A stretch of DNA of 14,532 nucleotides from Betaproteobacteria bacterium (lineage in GTDB: Bacteria > Pseudomonadota > Gammaproteobacteria > Burkholderiales > SG8-41). The notes under the pieces are model-generated. The model made no database searches, was not told the origin of the DNA, and was given only the letters and a program-made list of their open reading frames with translations. Numbering within the stretch: position 1 is the stretch's first letter; every line of letters begins with the position of its first letter. Of the stretch, positions 7,147-14,239 are shown piece after piece. A program made the position numbers and the translations under genes. The stretch lies in the NCBI GenBank assembly GCA_020028375.1, contig JAHZNX010000108.1:1-14532 (forward strand). The letters are read 5' to 3'.

Positions 7147-7214
7147 GTTGGTTTCGGCGAAGGCTAACTTGCACAGCAAGTTAAGCGCGCAGCGCGGCCG
7201 GAGCCACAACCAAC
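7147..7214 (+). repeat. 68-base fold-back element between the two mraY 3' ends
   Basis: The ends are perfect 7-base inverted repeats, GTTGGTT at 7147-7153 and AACCAAC at 7208-7214. Inside is a strong hairpin, GCTAACTTGC then ACA then GCAAGTTAAGC, with one unpaired base, and the flanking parts (TCGGCG, CGGCCGGAG) continue to pair imperfectly. This is the architecture of a small non-coding palindromic element (REP- or MITE-like). No transposase is present. The GTTGGTT/AACCAAC ends may be the element boundaries, but AACCAA could also belong to the mraY fragment (Asn-Gln). Confidence 0.6.
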
Positions 7215-7282
7215 GAGTCAGGTTCTGGATCATCACGATGATGCTGGTCCTGGTGGGGCTGTCGACGCTGAAATTGCGCTGA
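7215..7282 (+). pseudogene. mraY: Second, divergent copy of the mraY 3' end
   Basis: It encodes RVRFWIITMMLVLVGLSTLKLR and a stop, matching the last residues of the MraY reading frame that ends at 7120. After the shared 23-base repeat nearly every codon differs but remains synonymous (for example GTC for GTT, CTG for TTG, CGC for AGG, TGA for TAA). Its GC-rich codons match the rest of the window, and its TGA lies in a TGATGAAC overlap resembling an original mraY-murD junction, so this is probably the native end and the copy at 7061-7120 the newcomer. An open frame from ATG 7127 runs through it (51 codons), but most of that is the fold-back element. Confidence 0.8.
7223..7245 (+). repeat. 23-base direct repeat, copy 2 (in the second mraY 3' end)
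   Basis: Exact second copy of 7061-7083. Sequence identity stops abruptly after it, while the encoded protein remains identical to the mraY C-terminus. Confidence 0.95.
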
Positions 7283-7288
7283 TGAACC

Positions 7289-8692
7289 GTGGAACTGAAA
7301 GGGCGAAAGGTCGTGGTGCTCGGGCTCGGTGATACCGGCTTGTCGATGACGCGCTGGCTCGCGCGGCAGGGGGCCGACGTGCGCGTCGCCGACACTCGCG
7401 CGGACCCGCCGCACGCCGCGCGGCTCGCGCGCGAGCTGCCGCAGGTCTCGCTCGCCACCGGCGCGTTCGGCGAGGGGACGCTGCGCGGGGCCGATCTCGT
7501 CGCGATCAGTCCGGGACTGGACCGCCGCGCGGCGCCGGTCGCGGGCGCGATCGAGCGCGGCGTGCCCGTCGTGGGCGACGTCGAGCTCTTCGCCCAGGCC
7601 CTGAAGGAGCGCGTCAGTCGTCAGCCTTCAGTTTCCACCGCGCCGAAGGTGCTGGCGATCACAGGCACCAATGGCAAGAGCACCGTCACGGCGATGGCGG
7701 GCGAGATTCTCCGCGCCGCGGGGCGCCGCACCGTGGTGGCGGGCAACATCGGCACGCCAGTGCTGGATGCGCTCTGCGCGATCGAGGACGGCGCGGCTGC
7801 CCCCGAGGCATTCGTCCTCGAGCTCTCCAGTTTCCAGCTCGAGAGCACCTCGAGCCTCGAGCCCGCAGCGGCCGCGATGTTGAACCTCACCGAGGATCAC
7901 CTCGACCGCTACGACGGCATGGCCGATTACGCCGCGGCGAAGGCGCGCGTGTTCGCGGGCGGCGGCACGCAGGTCCTCAATCGCGATGACCAGTGGTCCA
8001 TGGGCATGGCACGCGAGGGCCGCAGCCTGCTCACTTTCGGCGACGGGGCGCCTCGCGCCGAGGCGGAGTGGGGCATACGTGTCGAGCGCGGTGCCGATGT
8101 GCTCGCTCACGGCTCGCGCCCGCTGATGGAGCTCGCCGGGCTGCCGGTCGCGGGGCGGCACAACGCGGCCAACGCGCTCGCGGCGCACGCGCTCGCGGTT
8201 TCGATCGGCACGCCCGATGACGCGCTGGCGCGAGCGCTGCGCTCGTTCCAGGGCCTGCCGCACCGCATGCAACAAGTGGCCGAGCACGAGGGCGTGCTTT
8301 TTCTCGACGACTCGAAGGGTACCAACGTGGGCGCGACGGTGGCCGCGCTCGCCGGCCTGCAGCGGCCGGCGGTGCTGATCGCGGGCGGCGACGGCAAGGG
8401 GCAGGAATTCGCGCCGCTCGCGCCCGCGGTCAAGGCGCGCGCGCGCGCGGTGATCCTGATCGGGCGCGACGCCGACAAGCTTGCGCAGGCGATTGCCGGG
8501 AGCGGGGTGCCCGTCGAGCGGGCGGCGGGAATGGAGGAGGCGGTGCAGGCCGCCTTCCGCGCAAGCCGCGCTGGCGATGCGGTGCTGCTCTCGCCTGCGT
8601 GCGCGAGCTACGACATGTTCCGCAACTACGCGCACCGGGGGGAAGCATTCGCTGCGGCGGTGCGGCGCCTTGCGGGAAGCGGAGGCTCATGA
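7289..8692 (+). CDS. murD: UDP-MurNAc-L-Ala : D-glutamate ligase MurD
   Basis: 467 residues. MurD adds D-glutamate, the second stem-peptide residue, in the cytoplasm. Visible motifs are the N-terminal fold VVVLGLGDTGLSMTRWLA, ATP loop GTNGKST (126-132), ELSSFQLEST, NLTEDHLDRYDGM, KARVF with the lysine carbamylated in the family, DDSKGTNVGAT, and LLSPACASYDMF near the C-terminus. The start is GTG 7289, giving MELKGRK. An ATG at 7282 lies in the classic TGATG position but is out of frame by seven bases. No clear ribosome binding site precedes the GTG. A short degenerate repeat may add residues SRQPSVST just before the KVLAITGTNGK strand. The stop is part of an ATGA that no longer starts ftsW. 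Confidence 0.96.
   Translation: MELKGRKVVVLGLGDTGLSMTRWLARQGADVRVADTRADPPHAARLARELPQVSLATGAFGEGTLRGADLVAISPGLDRRAAPVAGAIERGVPVVGDVELFAQALKERVSRQPSVSTAPKVLAITGTNGKSTVTAMAGEILRAAGRRTVVAGNIGTPVLDALCAIEDGAAAPEAFVLELSSFQLESTSSLEPAAAAMLNLTEDHLDRYDGMADYAAAKARVFAGGGTQVLNRDDQWSMGMAREGRSLLTFGDGAPRAEAEWGIRVERGADVLAHGSRPLMELAGLPVAGRHNAANALAAHALAVSIGTPDDALARALRSFQGLPHRMQQVAEHEGVLFLDDSKGTNVGATVAALAGLQRPAVLIAGGDGKGQEFAPLAPAVKARARAVILIGRDADKLAQAIAGSGVPVERAAGMEEAVQAAFRASRAGDAVLLSPACASYDMFRNYAHRGEAFAAAVRRLAGSGGS
7613..7633 (+). repeat. Possible degenerate heptanucleotide array inside murD
   Basis: GTCAGTC, GTCAGCC, TTCAGTT: three 7-base units sharing TCAG in register. They encode a short Ser/Val/Pro stretch at a loop before the ATP-binding strand, where MurD length is known to vary. 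The signal is weak and short compared with the arrays in murE, murF and murB. Confidence 0.4.
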
Positions 8693-8720
8693 GCGGCATG
8701 AAAACACTCGGCGCCGCTCG

Positions 8721-8762
8721 TCCCTCACCCCCGCCCCTCTCCCGAGCGGAGAGGGGAGTTTT
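8721..8762 (+). repeat. REP-like palindrome upstream of ftsW, with a terminator-like tail
   Basis: CCCCTCTCC at 8734-8742 and GGAGAGGGG at 8748-8756 form a perfect 9-bp GC-rich stem with a 5-base loop, preceded by CCCTCACCCCCG and followed by AGTTTT. It resembles dispersed palindromes with the CCCTCACCCC...GGAGAGGGG pattern found in many proteobacteria. The four T residues make it look like an intrinsic terminator, but full termination here would silence essential genes downstream, so it is more likely a dispersed repeat or a partial attenuator. Confidence 0.7.
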
Positions 8763-8785
8763 GAGGCGCGATTGCATTGCCATGC

Positions 8786-9967
8786 ATGGGCGCGGGGATC
8801 GATAGCGTGTTCTACACCGACGTCAAGCCACGCGCGCAGGCCGCCGAATACGACGAGGGACTGATGTGGGTCGCAGTCCTGCTGCTCGGCGTGGGACTGG
8901 TAATGGTCTATTCGGCCTCGATCGCGATCGCGGAAGCGAGCCGCGTGAGCGGCCACCAGTCGACCTACTACCTCATGCGGCATGCGCTGTTCGTCGCGAT
9001 CGCGCTTGCCGCGGGCGTGGCGGCATTCCAGGTCCCGCTGCGGCTTTGGCAGCAGGCGGCGCCGTACCTGTTTCTAGCCGGCGCAGGACTGCTCGCCCTG
9101 GTGCTCGTCCCCGGCGTGGGACGCGAGGTGAACGGCAGCCAGCGCTGGATCTCGCTGCATTTCGTGACGATGCAGCCCTCGGAGCTGATGAAGCTTTTCG
9201 CGGTGCTCTACGCGGCCGACTACACCGCGCGCAAGGCTGCGCACATGGCGAGCTTCCGCAGGGGATTTTTGCCGATGCTGGTGGTGATGCTGGTGATCGG
9301 CTGGCTGCTCCTGCGCGAGCCGGACTTCGGGGCGTTCGTGGTCATCGCGGTGATCGCGATAGGGATCCTGTTTCTCGGCGGCATGAACTGGAAGCTGTTC
9401 GCCGGCCTGTTCGCGCTGCTCGTGGCGGGATTCGTGCTTCTGATCCTGACCTCTCCCTACCGCCTGCAGCGCGTGGTCGGGTTCATGGACCCGTGGGCGG
9501 ATTCCTACGGTACGGGCTACCAGCTCTCGCACGCGCTGATCGCATTCGGCCGGGGCGAGTGGTTCGGCGTGGGCCTCGGCGCGAGCGTCGAGAAGCTTTT
9601 CTACCTCCCCGAGGCGCACACGGATTTTCTGCTCGCCGTGATCGCGGAGGAGCTTGGCTTCGCCGGCGTCGCCGCCATCATCGCCGCGTTCGCGTGGATC
9701 GTCACCCGGGCGTTCATGATCGGCCGGCGCGCGGTCCTGCTCGAGCGCTATTTCCCGGCGCTGGTGGCGCAGGGCATCGGCCTGTGGATCGGGGTGCAGG
9801 CAATCATCAACATCGGCGTCAATACCGGGATGCTGCCCACCAAGGGCCTGACGCTGCCGCTCGTTTCCTTCGGCGGCACCGCGCTGGTGGCGACGTGCTG
9901 CGCGCTCGCGGTTCTGCTGCGCGTGGATTGGGAGAACCGGCAGCTCGCTAAGGGCTTCACCGTATGA
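8786..9967 (+). CDS. ftsW: Septal peptidoglycan polymerase FtsW (SEDS family)
   Basis: A polytopic inner-membrane protein of 393 residues from ATG 8786, with about ten hydrophobic segments. It polymerises glycan strands from lipid II at the septum in complex with FtsI. SEDS landmarks include LMWVAVLLLGVGLVMVYSAS (first membrane segment), REVNGSQRWISL, QPSELMKLF, LLREPDFGAF, LPEAHTDFLLAVIAEELGF with the catalytic-position Asp280, and NTGMLPTKGLTLPLVSFGG. The start is uncertain: TTG 8777, ATG 8786 and GTG 8807 are in frame, and GTG 8807 has GGGGA at 8794-8798 eight bases upstream. A repeat seems to have pushed ftsW away from murD, where an orphan ATGA remains. The stop overlaps murG (ATGA). Confidence 0.95.
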   Translation: MGAGIDSVFYTDVKPRAQAAEYDEGLMWVAVLLLGVGLVMVYSASIAIAEASRVSGHQSTYYLMRHALFVAIALAAGVAAFQVPLRLWQQAAPYLFLAGAGLLALVLVPGVGREVNGSQRWISLHFVTMQPSELMKLFAVLYAADYTARKAAHMASFRRGFLPMLVVMLVIGWLLLREPDFGAFVVIAVIAIGILFLGGMNWKLFAGLFALLVAGFVLLILTSPYRLQRVVGFMDPWADSYGTGYQLSHALIAFGRGEWFGVGLGASVEKLFYLPEAHTDFLLAVIAEELGFAGVAAIIAAFAWIVTRAFMIGRRAVLLERYFPALVAQGIGLWIGVQAIINIGVNTGMLPTKGLTLPLVSFGGTALVATCCALAVLLRVDWENRQLAKGFTV

Positions 9968-11034
9968 GCCGGACGATCATGATCATGGCCGGCGGCACGG
10001 GCGGGCATATTTTTCCGGCGTTGGCGGTGGCGGAGCACCTGCGCGCGCAGGGCTGGAACGCGGTGTGGCTCGGCGTGCGCGGCGGCATGGAGGAGAGATT
10101 GATCCCGCCACGCGGCTACACCATGGCGTGGATCCGCTTTGCCGGCGTGCGCGGCAGAGGGCTGCTCGCAATGGCGCTGCTGCCCCTCAACCTGCTGGTC
10201 GCATTCTGGCAAAGCGCGCGGGCAATTTTCGCGCACCGTCCGGACGTGGTGCTCGGCATGGGCGGCTACGTCTCGTTTCCGGGCGCCATGATGGCATCGC
10301 TCCTCAACCGGCCACTTGCGATACACGAGCAGAACTCGGTGGCGGGGCTCGCCAACCGCGTACTCGCAAGGCTTGCGGACCGGGTGCTCACCAGCTTTCC
10401 CCATGCCTTCGGCGAGTCGACGGCGGTGATTTGGACCGGTAATCCTGTCCGCCAGGAGATCGTCAGCATGGCGCCTCCGGAGAACCGCTACGCCGCGCGC
10501 GCCGGACAACTGCGGGTGCTCGTCTTGGGTGGCAGCCAGGGTGCCCAGGTGCTCAACTCGGTCATGCCCGAGGCGCTCGCATTGCTCGCGCCATCCGCGC
10601 GCCCACGCGTCGTGCACCAGGCGGGCGCAGGGCACGACGCCGAGGTGCGGAGCCGTTACCAGGAGCGTGGCGTCGCCGCCGAGGTCGTTGCGTTCATCGA
10701 CGACATGGCGGCGCGCTACGCGGAGACCGACGTCATCGTGTGCCGCGCCGGCGCGACCACCGTGGCGGAGATCGCCGCGGCGGGGATCGCCTCATTGCTG
10801 GTGCCCTATCCGCATTCGGTGGACGACCACCAGACGATCAATGCGCGCTTTCTCGCCGATCGCGGCGCTGCGCTGCTCATCCCGCAGGCCGAATTGACGG
10901 CGCAGCGGCTTGCCGAAGTGTTGGGTGGATTCACGCGGGAGCGGCTGCTTGCCATGGCGCAGGCGGCGCGTGCTGCCGGCAGGCTCGAGGCAACGCGCTC
11001 GGTGGCGCAGGCGTGCATGGAACTCGCAACATGA
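9964..11034 (+). CDS. murG: Undecaprenyl-PP-MurNAc-pentapeptide N-acetylglucosaminyltransferase MurG
   Basis: 356 residues, normal length for this GT-B glycosyltransferase, which converts lipid I to lipid II on the inner face of the membrane. The N-terminal glycine loop GGTGGH (10-15) is followed by GMGGYVSFPG, IHEQNSVAGLANR, GNPVR, and the C-terminal UDP-GlcNAc-binding part with VLGGSQGAQVLN, VCRAGATTVAEIAAAG and PYPHSVDDHQTINA. There are no insertions and no repeat arrays in this gene. It is coupled to both neighbours by ATGA overlaps, with ftsW upstream and murC downstream. Confidence 0.97.
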   Translation: MSRTIMIMAGGTGGHIFPALAVAEHLRAQGWNAVWLGVRGGMEERLIPPRGYTMAWIRFAGVRGRGLLAMALLPLNLLVAFWQSARAIFAHRPDVVLGMGGYVSFPGAMMASLLNRPLAIHEQNSVAGLANRVLARLADRVLTSFPHAFGESTAVIWTGNPVRQEIVSMAPPENRYAARAGQLRVLVLGGSQGAQVLNSVMPEALALLAPSARPRVVHQAGAGHDAEVRSRYQERGVAAEVVAFIDDMAARYAETDVIVCRAGATTVAEIAAAGIASLLVPYPHSVDDHQTINARFLADRGAALLIPQAELTAQRLAEVLGGFTRERLLAMAQAARAAGRLEATRSVAQACMELAT

Positions 11035-12437
11035 GACATAAGGTGAAACACGTGCATTTCGTGGGCATAGGCGGCGCCGGCATGAGCGGCATTGCGGAAG
11101 TGCTCCTCACGCTGCGCTACCGCGTGAGCGGCTCCGACCTCGCCGAGAGCACCGCGACGCGCCGGCTGCGCCAGCTGGGCGCGCGGATCCACATCGGCCA
11201 CGCGGAGGGCCACATCGCGGGCGCCGACGCGGTGGTGGTGTCGAGCGCGGTCAGGGACGACAACCCCGAGGTCGCCGCCGCGCGCGCAAAGAAGATACCG
11301 GTAGTGCCGCGGGCGCTGATGCTCGCCGAGCTGATGCGGTTGCGGCAGGGCATCGCGGTCGCCGGCACGCACGGGAAAACCACCACGACCAGCCTGGTCG
11401 CCAGCGTGCTCGCGGAGGGCGGGCTCGATCCGACCTTCGTCATCGGCGGACGGCTCGAGGCGGCGGGCGTCCACGCCCGGCTCGGCGCGGGCGAGTTCAT
11501 CGTGGTGGAGGCCGACGAGTCCGACGCGTCGTTCCTCTACCTGCAGCCGGTGATGGCGGTCGTCACCAATATCGACGCCGACCACATGGAGACCTACGGG
11601 CACTCGATGGACCGGCTGCGCCAGGCGTTCGTCGAATTCCTGCAACGGCTGCCGTTCTATGGCGTGGCGGTGCTGTGTGCCGACGACGAGAACGTGCGCG
11701 CGGTGATGCCGCAGCTCACCAAGCCGATCACGACCTACGGGCTCGCGCCGGACGCGCACGTGCGCGGCATGGACCTCACCCCGAGCGGTGGCCAGATGCG
11801 CTTCCGCGCTGCGCACCCCGGCGGCGAGCTCGCAGTGACGCTCAACCTGCCGGGCGCGCACAACGTGCGCAACGCGCTCGCCGCGATCGCGGTCGGCCTC
11901 GAGCTCGGGGTGCCGGAGGCGGCTATCGCCCGGGCGCTCGCGGAGTTCAAGGGCGTGGGCCGGCGCTTCCAGAACCTCGGCAAGGTGCGCATGCCGGGGG
12001 GCGGCAGCTTCCTGCTGGTCGATGATTACGGCCATCACCCCGCGGAAATGGCGGCGACGCTCGCCGCCGCGCGCGGCGCCTTTCCCGGGCGCCGCATCCT
12101 GCTCGCGTTCCAGCCGCACCGCTACACGCGCACCCGGGACTGTTTCGAGGATTTCGTGAAGGTGCTCTCCACTGCGGATGCGCTGGTGCTGACCGAAGTC
12201 TACCCGGCGGGCGAAGCGCCGATCGTGGCGGCGGACGGCAAGGCGCTGGCGCGCGCGATCCGCGTGCACGGGCGGGTCGAGCCGGTCTTCGTCGAGAAAA
12301 TCGCCGAATTGCCGGCGGCGATCCTTGCCCTCGCGCGCGACGGCGACGTGGTGCTCACGATGGGCGCGGGATCCATAGGCAACCTGCCTGGGCTGCTGCT
12401 CGCCGCCCGGCCGAGGAGCGTGAACGGGCTCGCATGA
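11031..12437 (+). CDS. murC: UDP-N-acetylmuramate : L-alanine ligase MurC
   Basis: 468 residues from ATG 11031, which overlaps the murG stop. The open frame extends further upstream but only through murG. MurC attaches L-alanine to UDP-MurNAc, the first stem-peptide step. It shows the Rossmann motif GIGGAGMSGIAEVLL (about 9-23), ATP loop GTHGKTTTT (from 112), EADESDASFLYLQP, TNIDADHMETYG, DDYGHHPAEM, FQPHRYTRT and GAGSIG near the end. The family-specific histidine in GTHGKT distinguishes it from MurD/E/F. No insertions are seen. The stop overlaps the murB start (ATGA). Confidence 0.98.
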   Translation: MRHKVKHVHFVGIGGAGMSGIAEVLLTLRYRVSGSDLAESTATRRLRQLGARIHIGHAEGHIAGADAVVVSSAVRDDNPEVAAARAKKIPVVPRALMLAELMRLRQGIAVAGTHGKTTTTSLVASVLAEGGLDPTFVIGGRLEAAGVHARLGAGEFIVVEADESDASFLYLQPVMAVVTNIDADHMETYGHSMDRLRQAFVEFLQRLPFYGVAVLCADDENVRAVMPQLTKPITTYGLAPDAHVRGMDLTPSGGQMRFRAAHPGGELAVTLNLPGAHNVRNALAAIAVGLELGVPEAAIARALAEFKGVGRRFQNLGKVRMPGGGSFLLVDDYGHHPAEMAATLAAARGAFPGRRILLAFQPHRYTRTRDCFEDFVKVLSTADALVLTEVYPAGEAPIVAADGKALARAIRVHGRVEPVFVEKIAELPAAILALARDGDVVLTMGAGSIGNLPGLLLAARPRSVNGLA

Positions 12438-13411
12438 ATATGGCGGAGACAGACAACCTGGCGGTGGGCCTGCGCGGTGAGTTGCGGCGGCGCGAGCCGA
12501 TGGCAGGCCACGTGACCTGGCGCGCGGGCGGCACGGCCGAGACCGCCTACTTCCCCGCCGATCTCGATGACCTCGCCCACTTCCTGGACTCGTTGCCCGT
12601 CGGCGAGCCCGTGCACATGACCGGCCTCGGCAGCAACCTGCTGGTGCGCGACGGCGGGCTCACCGGCACGGTGATTTTCACGCACCGGGCCCTGCACGAA
12701 ATGCGTCTCGACCACCTGGGCGCGCTGGGCGGGGGAATCTACGCCGAAGCCGGCGTGGCGTGCCCGAAGGTCGCCCGCTATGCCGCGCTGAACGATCTCG
12801 CAGGCGCGGAATTCCTCGCGGGCATCCCCGGAACGGTGGGCGGGGCGCTCGCGATGAACGCCGGGTGCTTTGGCGGCGAGACCTGGGACATTGTCGCCCA
12901 CGTGCTCACCGTAGACCGCACCGGCAAGATCCGGGCGCGCACGCGGGAGGACTACGAGATCGATTACCGCAGCGTTCAATTGAAGGCGGAAGGCGGAAGG
13001 CGGAAGGCGGAAGGAAATCATCCTTCATCCTTCATCCCTCATCCTTCCGAGGAGTGGTTCGTCGCTGCGAGCCTCCGCCTGAAGCGCGGCTCAGGAGCCG
13101 AGTCCCGCAGGAAGATCACCGAGCTGCTCAAGCGACGCATCGCGACGCAGCCGCTCGGCGAGCCCAACGCCGGCTCGGTGTTCCGCAATCCCAAGGGCAC
13201 CTACGCCGCGCGGCTGATCGAGGCCTGCGGGTTGAAGGGGCACGTGATCGGGAACGCGATGATTTCGGACAAGCATGCCAATTTCATCGTCAACCGGGGC
13301 GGTGCGCGCGCCGCCGACATCGAGGATCTGATCCTGCTCGCGGAACGGTCGGTCAGGGAGAAATTCGGAATCGCGCTCGAGCGCGAAGTGCGCATCATTG
13401 GAGAGGCGTGA
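12434..13411 (+). CDS. murB: UDP-N-acetylenolpyruvoylglucosamine reductase MurB
   Basis: 325 residues. This FAD- and NADPH-dependent reductase makes UDP-MurNAc from the enolpyruvyl precursor. FAD-binding motifs GLGSNLLVRDGG and AGIPGTVGGALAMNAG are present, as are YRS (178-180), GSVFRNP with the proton-donor serine at about 248, LIEACGLKGHVIGNAMISDKHANFIVN, and the C-terminal LEREVRIIGEA with the family glutamate at about 318. The pattern resembles the shorter type II MurB rather than the E. coli type. Residues about 182-208 (LKAEGGRRKAEG ... HPSSFIPHPSE) come from an in-frame heptamer-repeat insertion after YRS. The start overlaps murC. Its place between murC and ddl is typical of betaproteobacteria. 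Confidence 0.96.
   Translation: MNMAETDNLAVGLRGELRRREPMAGHVTWRAGGTAETAYFPADLDDLAHFLDSLPVGEPVHMTGLGSNLLVRDGGLTGTVIFTHRALHEMRLDHLGALGGGIYAEAGVACPKVARYAALNDLAGAEFLAGIPGTVGGALAMNAGCFGGETWDIVAHVLTVDRTGKIRARTREDYEIDYRSVQLKAEGGRRKAEGNHPSSFIPHPSEEWFVAASLRLKRGSGAESRRKITELLKRRIATQPLGEPNAGSVFRNPKGTYAARLIEACGLKGHVIGNAMISDKHANFIVNRGGARAADIEDLILLAERSVREKFGIALEREVRIIGEA
12982..13047 (+). repeat. In-frame heptanucleotide element inside murB: (GAAGGCG)x4 then (ATCCTTC)x4
   Basis: Four perfect GAAGGCG units (12982-13009) and a partial fifth are followed by ATCCTTC, ATCCTTC, ATCCCTC, ATCCTTC (13020-13047). The GAAGG cores of the first array are complementary to the CCTTC cores of the second (for example GGAAGG at 13009-13014 with CCTTCC at 13043-13048), so the two arrays oppose each other around a short spacer. 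The translated result is two low-complexity peptides within MurB. Confidence 0.92.
13400..13406 (+). promoter_or_regulatory. Ribosome binding site for ddl
   Basis: GGAGAGG lies eight bases before GTG 13415. This supports that GTG as the ddl start rather than the out-of-frame GTG at 13408 that overlaps the murB stop. Confidence 0.75.
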
Positions 13412-13414
13412 CGA

Positions 13415-14239
13415 GTGACGGGGAAATTCGGGAAAGTGGCCGTGCTCATGGGTGGGCGCAGCGCAGAGCGCGAGATCTCCCTGATGAGCGGGAACGGCGT
13501 GCTCAAAGCGCTGCGGTCGAAGGGCGTGGATGCGCATCCCTTCGATCCGGCGCAGCGCGACCTGTTCGAACTGAAGCGCGAAGGGTACGCGCGCTGCTTC
13601 ATTGCGCTGCATGGCCGCGGCGGCGAGGACGGCACCTTGCAGGGCGCGCTCGAGGTGCTCGGCATCCCTTATACCGGGAGCAGAGTGATGGGCTCGGCCA
13701 TCGGCATGGACAAGTGGCGCACCAAGATGATCTGGATCGCGAACAACCTGCCGACGCCGCGCTACCGGATTCTCAGCGCCGGCGACGACTGGAAGGCGGT
13801 GGCCCGCGAGCTCGGGCTGCCGCTGATCGTCAAGCCGGCGAACGAGGGATCGACCCTCGGACTGACCAAGGTCTCGTCGGTCAGGGAGCTGCCCGCGGCG
13901 TACGAGCTCGCAGCGAGGAAATTCCGCGATACGGCGCTCGCCGAGCAGTTCATCGACGGGCCCGAGTACACCGCCGCCGTGCTGGGCGACGAGACGCTGC
14001 CGCTGATCCGCATCGAGGCGCCCCAGGGCAATTACGACTACCAGAACAAGTACTTCACCAACGACACGAAGTACCACTGCCCCTGTGGTCTTCCGGCGAA
14101 AAAGGAAGCGGAGCTGAAGGCGCTCACGCTCCAGGCGTTCCGCGCCGTCGGGTGCAGCGGCTGGGGGCGGATCGACATCATGCTCGACGCGGCGGAAAAG
14201 CCGTGGCTGCTCGAGGTCAACACCATACCCGGCTCATGA
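13415..14239 (+). pseudogene. ddl: D-alanine--D-alanine ligase Ddl, C-terminally truncated
   Basis: 274 residues, against about 305 in the family. ATP-grasp enzyme that makes D-Ala-D-Ala for MurF. Present are VLMGGRSAEREISLMSG with the N-terminal catalytic glutamate, ALHGRGGEDGTLQG, NEGSTLG with Ser146, YQNKYF, GRIDIML with Arg252, and LLEVNTIPG with the metal ligands Glu267 and Asn269. Immediately after NTIPG the frame reads Ser then TGA. The expected MTSHS-type segment that holds the second D-alanine and the final helices are missing, and ftsQ sequence begins at once. Activity is doubtful. The GTG start has a good ribosome binding site. Either a real deletion or an assembly error could explain this. 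Confidence 0.88.

Noticed and set aside
7127..7282. Small gene of 51 codons between mraY and murD
   Set aside because: Its first half is the fold-back sequence and its second half is the duplicated mraY end, so the open frame is explained without a new gene.
8734..8762. A true operon-ending terminator
   Set aside because: The T-run is only four bases and essential, co-oriented genes follow at once with no visible promoter. A dispersed palindrome fits better, although partial attenuation remains possible.
8689..8805. Small gene of 38 codons between murD and ftsW
   Set aside because: The translation is the typical read-through of a CCCTCACCCC-type palindrome and ends just before ftsW; no independent coding signal is seen.
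10806..12269. Long open frame on the minus strand opposite murG/murC (487 codons)
   Set aside because: Same reason: it is an antisense shadow of MurG and MurC, with low-complexity, arginine- and histidine-rich translation.
13408..13414. GTG at 13408 as the ddl start
   Set aside because: It overlaps the murB stop but is out of frame with the Ddl protein. GTG 13415 is in frame and has a well-placed GGAGAGG.
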